Source: Methanobrevibacter thaueri (GTDB lineage Archaea > Methanobacteriota > Methanobacteria > Methanobacteriales > Methanobacteriaceae). Taken from it: a stretch of 64,000 nucleotides of DNA. Under the pieces are notes generated by a model that saw only the letters and a program-made list of their open reading frames with translations, did no database searches and had not been told where the DNA came from. The stretch's first letter is position 1; each line of letters begins with the position of its first letter. Where the stretch lies: NCBI RefSeq assembly GCF_015062915.1, contig NZ_SUTJ01000006.1, positions 54,774 through 118,773 of the forward strand, read 5' to 3'. Below, piece after piece: positions 52,231 to 62,900 of this stretch. Position numbers and translations under genes: made by a program.

Positions 52231-52496
52231 CCTTTATATATAACCTGAAGGTAATGTTACTATGCACTTTAAATTAAACATCATCATTTGATATTATTTG
52301 AATTTGGACTCTGTACGAACTTTTGGGAATTTGGAGGCTGATAAAAATGACACCACACGTAAACATAACTGCATATGGGAGTGCAGTATTCTTTTAGACT
52401 CTATACGTCCAGTCATTTCACCTAGACTGGGCTGTAATTGTTATTAGTAAAAAGGCTTTTGAAATTTTATAAACCGTCATCATTTGAGGAATAAGT
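52231..52496 (+). promoter_or_regulatory. Structured leader with short ORF before the orphan cluster
   Basis: A strong TATA box TTTATATATA (52233-52242) predicts a start near 52262. Downstream are: SD-like GGAGGCTGAT (52333-52342) and a 16-codon ORF at 52347-52397 (MTPHVNITAYGSAVFF), in which a hairpin ACTGCA...TGCAGT (52368-52387) sits; a second hairpin CCAGTC...GACTGG (52409-52430); repeated GACTCT(G/A)TACG at 52307-52317 and 52397-52407; and two exact copies of TCATCATTTGA (52281-52291, 52477-52487). The layout is like an attenuator or a small RNA. It lies directly upstream of the gene at 52497. Confidence 0.4.
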
Positions 52497-53018
52497 ATGG
52501 AAACAAAAGGAAATATCAATTTAAACGTTAGAAAGACTGTTGAAAACTCCGTAGCAGGAAATGAGGATTTTCACTTTTATGTGGATGAACTCACATCCAG
52601 AGACTACATGCCCACCTATGCCGGAATGGCAGATGAGAAGTATGGGTATGATGAGATGGATGATGAGTTTTTTGAGTTTGTTGAAAGGAAAGCCAGTGAG
52701 GATGGAATCTACATCCGATTGGTGTTCGCCACAGGCCAGATGGACAATGGCGAAGCGGTGTTTCACCTGGAATACGGTGGAAGCGAAAGGGAGTTTCGCA
52801 CTAGTGATGTGGACAATGTCCTTGTCTTTGAGTTTGCCGACTTTGGGGTAAAGGTCAAGGGAGATGAGTTAACTTTCGGAGCCACAATCGATGGGGGCTG
52901 CGGTCACACTCCATATTTTGCCGAGTTCGGTTCCGACAAGGCAAATGATGAGTTCATATCACCTAATAATCCTTTAAATCAGCTGGTTATTGAAATCATG
53001 AGGGGGATGATAAGATGA
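52497..53018 (+). CDS. Hypothetical acidic protein, first of an orphan cluster
   Basis: 173 residues, no family recognised. It is acidic with a beta-rich middle (GIYIRLVFATGQMDNGEAVF, HLEYGGSEREF) and lacks a signal or membrane segment. SD TGAGGA precedes ATG 52497. The stop overlaps the next ATG (ATGA), so it is translated with the small membrane protein that follows. Confidence 0.6.
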   Translation: METKGNINLNVRKTVENSVAGNEDFHFYVDELTSRDYMPTYAGMADEKYGYDEMDDEFFEFVERKASEDGIYIRLVFATGQMDNGEAVFHLEYGGSEREFRTSDVDNVLVFEFADFGVKVKGDELTFGATIDGGCGHTPYFAEFGSDKANDEFISPNNPLNQLVIEIMRGMIR

Positions 53019-53167
53019 TCAACAATTTTGTAAGCGGTTTTCAGCTATTAATTGTAATGCTTTCAGTGTCAATAATAATGTACACGATACTTAGGGGGGA
53101 TGATAGAAAAAGCAGCTATTACACACTGCTGCTTAATCTGTGCATGCTGTGGATGGTATTGATTTAG
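53015..53167 (+). CDS. 50-residue membrane microprotein
   Basis: ATG 53015 overlaps the upstream stop by ATGA and has SD GGGGGATGATAAG. The product has 50 residues and two hydrophobic helices (FQLLIVMLSVSIIMYTIL and YYTLLLNLCMLWMVLI) joined by a charged RGDDRKSS turn, a helical hairpin. Function unknown; it may anchor or be regulated by the soluble proteins coded on both sides. Confidence 0.55.
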   Translation: MINNFVSGFQLLIVMLSVSIIMYTILRGDDRKSSYYTLLLNLCMLWMVLI

Positions 53168-53175
53168 AGGTTTGA

Positions 53176-53523
53176 ATGCATTTAAATTTAGCCCAATATT
53201 CACAAGAGATTTATGAGTTTTTAAGTGCCGAGACACTTGAAAAAATAGACTATGGCATTTTGGACTTGTCCAATGTCTGTGACTTGGAGTTGAGGGAGGT
53301 TCTTCATTTTTTTGAGGAGCTTCTCACAATGGAGCTGAAAGTTAACTATATGGAAAACAGCACCGGGATTTTCAGGGTCCATACTGTTGACGGAGGGTAT
53401 TGCTACCGGGAATTTGGAAATGTCCTTGAAGCTGACTCGATTGATGAGTTAAGGGAGTTGGTTTTGAGCGAGAACAGGATATGGTATGTCTTTGATGATT
53501 TACTTTCAGATGAAATTATTTAG
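53176..53523 (+). CDS. Hypothetical protein, third of the orphan cluster
   Basis: 115 residues, no family recognised. MHLNLAQYSQEIYEFLSAET opens a helical N-terminus; the C-terminal half is beta-rich (GIFRVHTVDGGYCYREFGNV). It starts 8 bases after the membrane microprotein, with GAGG as SD, completing a three-gene operon. Confidence 0.55.
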   Translation: MHLNLAQYSQEIYEFLSAETLEKIDYGILDLSNVCDLELREVLHFFEELLTMELKVNYMENSTGIFRVHTVDGGYCYREFGNVLEADSIDELRELVLSENRIWYVFDDLLSDEII

Positions 53524-53999
53524 GTGAATTTACTTCACTTTAATTATTTTTTTAAATTTTAAATAATTTGTAATTTATTGAATATTATTCAACTTGTTGA
53601 AAATTCATAATGTCATATTTTTTTTACTTTTTTTATTCATTTTCAATTTCATATTGTTGCATGATTAAACAGTAATAATCGTTTATTTTAACTTTTTAGG
53701 CAATTATAAACTTTTTTTATTCAATTTTTTTAAAGCAATTTGGCCATATAATTATAACATTTATATATTATTGCAAACAAATGTATAGTTCGTAAGGGAA
53801 TGGTCGATTTTTGTTTGATTGTACAAAAACGGTTTTTTAATCAAGCAGATTTAAAATCAAAATGAAATTTGTACAGTAAAATCGAATAATTATTGTCATT
53901 CTTTTATGATTTGATCATGTTTCATGATTGAATTGGTATGATAAATAATATTTATTATACGGGTAAGTAAAAAATTGTATTCATAATGGAGGAGATAAT
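53524..53999 (+). promoter_or_regulatory. Upstream region of the giant ALP gene
   Basis: 476 bases, very A+T-rich, no ORF. A strong TATA box TTTATATAT (53760-53768) would begin a leader of about 210 bases that contains a long hairpin at 53815-53844 (TTGATT...AATCAA enclosing AAAAAC and TTTTTT) and a hairpin ATCATG-TTT-CATGAT at 53914-53928. A second TATA-like TTTATTATA at about 53951-53959 would give a short leader. SD GGAGGAGAT lies at 53988-53996. Confidence 0.45.
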
Positions 54000-56900
54000 A
54001 TCAATAGAAAAATAGAAAAATCTATTTTACTTATTTTGATATTATTCTTGTTCGTATCTTTAGTGGGAGTAGTTAGTGCATCGCAGGATTCAGCAATGAA
54101 TAATACGATATCGACAGACACGGGTGGTGATAACCTACCGTTGATGTTGCAAGATGAAACTACAGTTGATAAATTACAGGCCAGTAACGATGATAAATTA
54201 TCGGCCACACATGATGTGTCTGGTTCAACAGTTCAGGACATCAAAAATCTGTTTGATTCCGGAGCTGTTCAGGAAGGAGACACAATCTATTTGGGAAACC
54301 AAAGTATCTCATCCACTTGGGGTGAATGGGATGCAAACCAAGTAATTAATGTTAATGTCGCTAATGTGATTATTTCCGGTGGAACTAGTGATAATCCAAA
54401 TGGATTTTCAACAATTGACGCTCATTCAGCAAAAGTGTTTAGCTTTAATGCAGCCGGAATAACATTGAACAACGTTAAGATTTTAAATTCCTATGGTGGA
54501 AATGGACCTGGATCTGCAATTAATATCGATGCTTCAGATTGTACAATAAACAATTGTGTATTTGAAAATTGTCAAGTAAAAGAAGGTGGTGCTATTCATG
54601 GATCTAGTTCCGCTTCAAATACCCAAATTACCAATTGTAACTTTACAAATAATGAAGCTAGATGGAGTGGATCTGGTGGAGCAATCTACTTTGCAGGTTC
54701 CGATAATAAAATTGATGGTTGTAATTTCGAACAAAACGCTGCAGGTACTTACGGGGCTGTTTATAGTGCCGGAAACCTTGCAATAACAAATTCCAATTTC
54801 AACCAAAACATTGCATCAGGTTCTGCTGCTGTTTATAGTGGAGGAACTCTTACAGTGAGAAATTCTAATTTCACTTCAAATGGTAGAGCTATTAATGCTC
54901 ATTCCGATGCAGAATTAACTGATTGTAAAGTAGAAAATCATGAATCATCTAATGCAGCAGTTACAGTTTTAGGTACAGCAACTGTAAGAAATTCCAACTT
55001 TACTAGCAATAAAGCTAGCAATGGTAATGGTGGAGCATTAGATGTTACTGGAGCTAATTCTGTAGTTGATAACTGTAACTTTGTCGGCAACGAAGCTACT
55101 AAAGCATATTTGTCTGGTGGTGCAGTTGCATTACATGGTTCTGGTTCAACTATTTTAAACAGTAATTTTGAAAGAAACAAAGCAGGACAAGGTGGTGCAG
55201 TAAGTATTGAAACATTAAGTATTAGTATTGATAACTGTAATTTCACTGAAAATGAGGCTGCAACTGGTGGTGCAATTTATATTAACAATGATAATACCGC
55301 CATATCAAATTCTAATTTCAATGAAAACACTGCTACCAGTCAAGGTGGAGCAATATACATTGCTGACAACTGTCACAATGCACAAATGACTGACTCTAAT
55401 TTCACAGACAACAATGCTGCTACAGGAAAAGCAATTTATGCTGACGGTAGTGGTGACGGTAAAGTAACAAACTGTGAACTTGGTGGAGTAACTGATTTAA
55501 CTGTTACTGGAGGATATCCTAAATTAACATTTACTCTGGCAACAGACTACTCAAACATTGTTGTAGGAAACATTGACGGAGCATCTGGTGGCGACGGCTC
55601 TAAAGTTCCATTACCAAACGAAGAAATCCAAGTGGAAATCCGTAATAGTAATGGTGATTTAGTTGACACTGTCACTGGTGTAACCGATAGTAACGGACAG
55701 ATAGTCTATGATTACTCACATCTTCCAAAAGATACCTACACATATACCGCAACTTATTTGGACGGTAAAACAAAAGAGGGTACTTTTGGTATTATAGAAG
55801 TTGAGGGTAACGGATTTTCTGATATTCAAAGGGCAATCGACAACGCTCAAGCTGGCGACATCATTTTCCTTAAAGATATCACTTATCTAAATGATATTGA
55901 TGGAACTATGGTTATTGACAAAACTCTTTCAATAATCGGTACTGATGGAACTGTCTTGGATGCGGAAGGTGAATCCAGAATATTCACCATCAATGATGGT
56001 GTAAGTAATGTGGTTCTGGACCATATGAATTTCATAAACGGTAATGTCGCTGATGGTGACGGTGGAGCAATTTATGTTGGTGCAAATGCACACAATTTCA
56101 ATGTATTGAATTCAAACTTCACAAACAACCATGCGGACAGTGAAGGTGCTGACGGTGGAGCAATTTATGTTGCTGGAGGTTCCAATAATGGTGTAATAAG
56201 CAATGTAACTTTCATCAACAACACTGCCGATATCGGTGGTGGAGCCGTCAAAATCCAAAACGGTTATGAATGGAATGTATATAACTCTACATTCACCAAC
56301 AACACCGCTTACGGTAATGGTGAAGATGCAGGTAGAGGTATTGAAAACGGTGGAGGAGCTATCTGGTCATGTTATGGTGAAGTTGGCATACACAACTCCA
56401 CATTTACAGCCAACAAAGGTACCTATGGTGGTGCATTAAGAGGACCGTTCAATACTGAAGATTCCGAGTTCTACGACAATGTGGCTACCAACGGTAACGG
56501 TGGTGCTATTGACGTGACCATCGATGTATATTATGTTCAACCTCCGGTTCTCAGCTATGTTAACACTACATTTGTTAACAACACTGCAAGAGGAGACCGT
56601 GGTGATGAGCGTGCTCAAGGTGGAGGAGTTCACATGTATAATATTGAACACGTAGAAATCCTTGAGTGTGAATTCTACAACAACACCGCAGACAGGGGTG
56701 GAGCAATCGATTTATACATCATTAACACAGTTAATGTTGACAATTCCATCATTAAAAACAACACCGCTACCTCAGAAGGTGGAGGACTGTACATCAACAC
56801 TACAGACACTCCAAGTACATTCACCAATTCCAATATCTCCGATAACAGTGCAGGTACTGAAGGTGGAGCTATTTGTCTTGTTGCAAATGGCGCTTTATTT

Positions 56901-59900
56901 GAAAACGTGACTTCAGTAAACAACACTGCTGCAAAAGGAGGTTCCGCATATATTGAAGGTAATAATACTTTGGTACAGAACTGTACTTTCAGTAACAACA
57001 AGGCGATTGTAACTGATCAAGAGAACTCAGGTGTTGGTGGGGCAATTGATATTGTCGGTAACGACTGTCATCTTTTCAATGTAACATCAGACAACAACAC
57101 CGCTTACCGTGGTGGATCAACATTCATCAGGGGTAACAACACCTTAGTCATGGATTCTGAATTCGACAACAACAACGCTACCCTCAGGGGTGGAGGTTTG
57201 AACATTGCAGGTTCAGGATGTCAAATAATCAACGTTGACGTATCCAACAACAATGCGTTTGATAGTGATGAGGATGAATCCGGTCTCGGTGGAGGTCTCT
57301 ATATTGTTGCTGACGGAACACTCTTGAGAAATGTAACTGCTGATAACAACGCCGCTAAAAACGGTGGTGGAGCATACATCAAGGGTAATGATGTGATTGT
57401 AGACAATTGTACATTAAGTAACAACAGAGCTATCTACAACGAAAGCCAAACCAATACATCCGGTCTCGGTGGAGCATTGGACATTTTAGGTAATGGATGT
57501 AACGTTACAAATGTTAATTCATTCAATAACAGTGCTCATCGTGGAGGATCCACTTTCATTCGTGGTAACAACACTCGTGTTGAAGACTGTAAATTGGATG
57601 GTAACAACGCTACCCTCAGGGGTGGAGGATTGAACATCGCTGAATGTGAAAACTGTACTGTTACAAATGTGGAAATCAACAACAACCATGCAGGCCTTAT
57701 GGGTGGTGGTATTTACGTAGTTTCCGATGGAGCTCAATTCACAAATATCACTGCTGATAACAACAATGCTGAACGTGGTGGAGGAGCTTTCATTAACGGT
57801 ACTGGCGTATTGGTTCAGGACTCAGAGTTCAACAACAACAAGGCTAACTTCAACGAAAGCAATCCTAACTCAACCGGTCTCGGTGGAGCATTGGACATTG
57901 CAGGTAATGACTGTCATATTATTAACACACACTCCAACAACAACACCGCTTACCGTGGTGGGTCAACATTCATTAGGGGTGACAACACATTGATTGAAAA
58001 CTGTAACCTGGACAATAACTCCGCAACCCTCAGGGGTGGTGGATTGAACATTGCAGGTGACAATTGTACAGTTAACAATGTGAGTGTATCCAATAACAAG
58101 GCAGGTACCATGGGTGGTGGGCTTTACATCATGTCCAACGGTACAACCATTAATGGTATCATTGCAGACAACAACACCGCTCAACGTGGAGGATCCACAT
58201 TCATCAACGGTACTAATGTAATCGTTAAAAACGGTGAGTTAAACAATAACAAGGCTATCTATAACGGTACCGATAACACCGGTTTAGGTGGTGGATTCGA
58301 CATTGTCGGTGACAATATTTTAGTTGACAATGTTCACTCAAACAACAACACCGCTTATCGTGGTGGTTCCACATTCATCAGAGGTTCAAATGTGACTGTT
58401 CAGAACTGTAACCTGGACAACAACACCGCTGAAATCAGAGGTGGAGCATTGAACATCGGAGGCGGTGACAACTGTAAGATTATAAATGTCAGTGTGTCAA
58501 ACAACCGTGCTTCCGAGAAAGGTGGAGCTGTATATGTAGTTGGTGACAATGCATTCTTTGATAATGTGACTTCTATACACAATCATGCTGAACGTGGTGG
58601 ATCATCATTCATCGAAGGTAACAATGTCACTGTAATAAATTCCGACTTGAACAACAACACTGCTAGTGTTCGTGGTGGTGGATTAAACGTTGCAGGAGAC
58701 GGATGTACATTTGTCAATGTGACCCTGTCAAATTGTAACGCTACCGAAGAGGGTGGTGCTATTTACGTTAGAGGAAACGATAATGAATTCGATAACGTAA
58801 CTTCAGTAAACAACCATGCTCATTCAGGTGGATCCACCTATATTACAGGTAATAACACCATTGTAAAGGATTGTACACTTGTTGACAATAGTGCTATATC
58901 CTCTGGTGGTGCAATAGCAATCGAAGGAAACAATAATAATTTCACAGGAAACAACATTTCTAAAAATACTGCGTATATGGGTGGAGCTATCTCTATTGAT
59001 GGTGAGAACAATCTGTTCACATACAACAACATTACCTTCAATGAAGCTCACAACAATGATGAATATCCTTTATACAGTTCTGGAGGAGCTATGGCCATAC
59101 AAGGAGAAAACACCAATTTCACCCATAACAACATTTCATGCAATTTCGCAGATGAAACTGGTGGTGCAATGGTTTGTTATGGTGATAATTTATACATGGA
59201 AGACATCTTTGCTTTCAACAATTCTGCAGAAAATGGTGGTTTTGCCCAAATCATGTGGGCTAATGATTTAATCATTAAGAACTCTACATTCCTAAGCAAC
59301 CAGGCTACAGGAAATATCGATAGAGATAGGGGTGAAGGTGGAGCAATTCATGTTTCAAACTCTGAAAACATTGATATTCAAGGATACTTCAGCTACAACA
59401 CAGCTACAAACGGTTCTGCAATCTATGTGCAAGATTCAACATTAAAGGTTCATGATTCAACATTCTTTGACAATCAGGCTAAATCCTACTTGCTCATCAT
59501 TGACTATGACAGATGGAACAGTACCGCTAACTGTACTGTTAAAGGAGTTTGCAATTGTACTTGCAATTGCTCAAGCCATAATGTAGTAAATCGTGAAAAT
59601 ACCATGAACAATGTGCATAATAGGATGTTGGACAAAATGCGTGCCAACGGAATGATTGATCTTATTCGTGCAAGCAACTATGATGTTTGCGAATGTGAAT
59701 GCGGATGTGAAGGACACTGTGCAGATGATGGTTCATGTGACTGTTCTTGTGAAGACTATAAATACATTGCAACAGTATATGAAGGTGAAAACATCACAAT
59801 CATTGTCTACCATAAAGGTGGTGACAATATTGCTAATGCAATGTATAACAGAGATAGTGATGTTCTTGTAAACAATATCAGCTATCCTTTCTATGACAAA

Positions 59901-62900
59901 GACGGCAATGAAGTCATTAAGCAAACTCCATCAGAAGACATTAATCCTGTAATCGGTCCTGAAAACAGTCATGACGGTGAGGATATCTATCAATATCCTT
60001 TCGAAAACAATCAGATTATCACAATCATTGTTTATAATGAATCTGGTAATGTAGTGAAAAATGTCACATATGATGAAATTAATAAAACCGACATTTATGG
60101 TGCTACCAAATTGCTTTTAACCAATTTAACAGTAGGAAACTATACTGTTCACGCAATTTACAGGGAAAGTACCTATTACACTGCTATTGAAAACAAATCT
60201 TCATTCAGGGCAATACCTATTGAAGATGAATTGGTTCAAAAAATTACTGTCAATGAGACTGTTTTAGTTGGGGATAATGTTGATTTTGTTGTTATTGTAA
60301 ATAACACTAACAATTTCACCCTGCACAATGTTACTATTACTGAAATATTCAATACAGCTGAATTACAGTATGTTAACCATACTAACAGCCGTTTATGGAT
60401 AATAAACAGTACTTATTATATTAATAAGACTGTTGACGGTAAAAAAGTAAATTATACTTGTATAGTATTTAAATATCAAGGTGATTTAGCAGGTAATTCA
60501 AGTGCTAACTTTACTATAACATTCAATACATTGACTACCGGTACTTTAGTAAATACAGTCAATTTAACAACCAATGAGACAGGAAACAAGACAATGTCTG
60601 CAAGCAACAAGACCAAGGTCTTAAAATTGCTTGATAAGATCACTGTCAATGAGACTGTTTTCGTTGGTGATAATGTTGATTTCATTGTAGTTGTTACAAA
60701 TCATGGTATTGCAAACGGTACAAATAGCTCAACCAATAAGACTATTTACCTCACTTTGCATAATGTGACTATTACCGAGATTTTCAACACTGCTGAATTG
60801 AAATATTTAAACCATACCAATAATGACAAATGGGTAATAAACAACACTTATTACATCACAAAAACTGTTGGTGATGTGGCTGTTAATTACACATGCATGG
60901 TATTTAAATATCAAGGCAGTTTAGATGTGAATGAAAGTGCAAACTTCACTATCACATTCAAAACATTGAAAACCGGAGTTTTAGTAAATACAGTCAATTT
61001 AACAACTAATGAAACAGGCAATAAAATTATTACTGCAAACAATGACACATTGGCTTTAAAATTAGTTGAAAAATTAACAATCAACAAAACTGTTATTGTT
61101 GGTCAAAATGTTACCTTTACAATTGTGGTTAATAACACCTTCAATATTACTTTACACAACATTACAATTACTGAAATCTTCAATTCCACACAATTGGAAT
61201 ATATGAATCATACAAATTCCAAAGTATGGATTAAAGAGGGTAATGTATTCAAATATAAAGGTAATTTAACTGCATATCAAAGTTTAAGCTTTAACATAAC
61301 ATTTAATGCAAAAACCAATGGTACTTTTGTAAACACTGTTAATTTAACAACCAATGAAACCGGAAACAGTATTGATACAGCTAACAATACAACTGTTGTT
61401 TACAAACCTAACATGACTGTTGAGAAAGTTTCATTGAATGTGACTGACTTTGTCATTGTAAATGACACTGTTGCATTTAATATTACTGTATTCAACAAAG
61501 GGGACTGTAATTTAAGCAAAGTTAATGTTACTGAATCATTCAAAGCAAATGAATTTAAGTTCATTAGATTTGTTGGTGCTGATTGGTCATCTGTGGATAA
61601 TAAGACTTTTGTTTATGGCAAAAATCTCACTGTTGGTGGTAACGCTACATTCACTATTTACTTCAAAGCATTGATTAACGGTACTTTAGTGAATAATGTT
61701 ACTGCTAGGTCTAATATGACTAATGATACTAATAGTTCTGCTAATGTTACTGTTTACAATCCTAATATGACTGTTGAGAAGGTAAGCTTGAACATTACTG
61801 ACTTTGTTATTGTGAATAACACTGTTGCGTTTAATATTACTGTATTCAACAAGGGTGATTGTAATTTAAGCAAAGTTAATGTGACTGAGGCTTTCAATGC
61901 TGATGAGTTTGAGTTTATCAGATTTGTTGGTGATGATTGGACTGCATCCAAAGACAATAAGACTTTCTTCTATGGAAAAGAACTTGTTGTTGGAGGTAAT
62001 GCTACATTCACAGTTTACTTCAAGGCTTTAACTAATGGAACATTAGTGAATAATGTTACTGCTAGGTCTAATGTAACTAATGATACTAATAGTTCTGCTA
62101 ATGTTACTGTTTACAATCCTAATATGACTGTTGAGAAGGTAAGTTTGAACATTACTGACTTTATTATTGTGAATAACACTGTTGCGTTTAACATTACTGT
62201 ATTCAACAAGGGTGATTGTAATTTAAGCAAAGTTAATGTGACTGAGGCTTTCAATGCTGATGAGTTTGAGTTTATCAGGTTAGTTGGTGCTGATTGGAAG
62301 TCCGATGACAACAAGACTTTCGTTTATACTAAAGATCTTGCTGTTGGTGCTAACGCTACATTCACAGTTTATTTCAAGGCTTTAACTAATGGAACATTAG
62401 TAAACAATGTAACTGCTAGATCAAATGTAACTAATGATACTAATAGTTCTGCTAATGTGACTGTTTACAATCCTAATATGACTGTTGAGAAGGTAAGTTT
62501 GAACATTACTGACTTTGTTATTGTGAATAACACTGTTGCGTTTAATATTACTGTATTCAACAAAGGGGACTGTACTTTAGGTAATGTGAATGTTACTGAG
62601 GCTTTCAATGCTGATGAGTTTGAGTTTATCAGGTTTGTTGGTGCTGATTGGAAGTCTGAAGACAACAAGACTTTTGTTTATACTAAAGATCTTGCTGTTG
62701 GTGCTAACGCTACATTCACAATTTATTTCAAGGCATTAACCAATGGAACATTAGTCAATAACGTTACTGCTAGGTCTAATGTGACTAACGATACTAATGA
62801 CACTGCTAATGTGACTGTTTACAATCCTAATATGACTGTTGAGAAGGTAAGTTTGAACATTACTGACTTTGTTATTGTTAATGATACTGTTGCGTTTAAT

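Noticed and set aside
56900..58700. Regularly spaced short repeats suggesting a CRISPR array
   Set aside because: The repeats are imperfect, in frame, and encode beta-helix turns; no unique spacers of constant length and no cas genes are seen.
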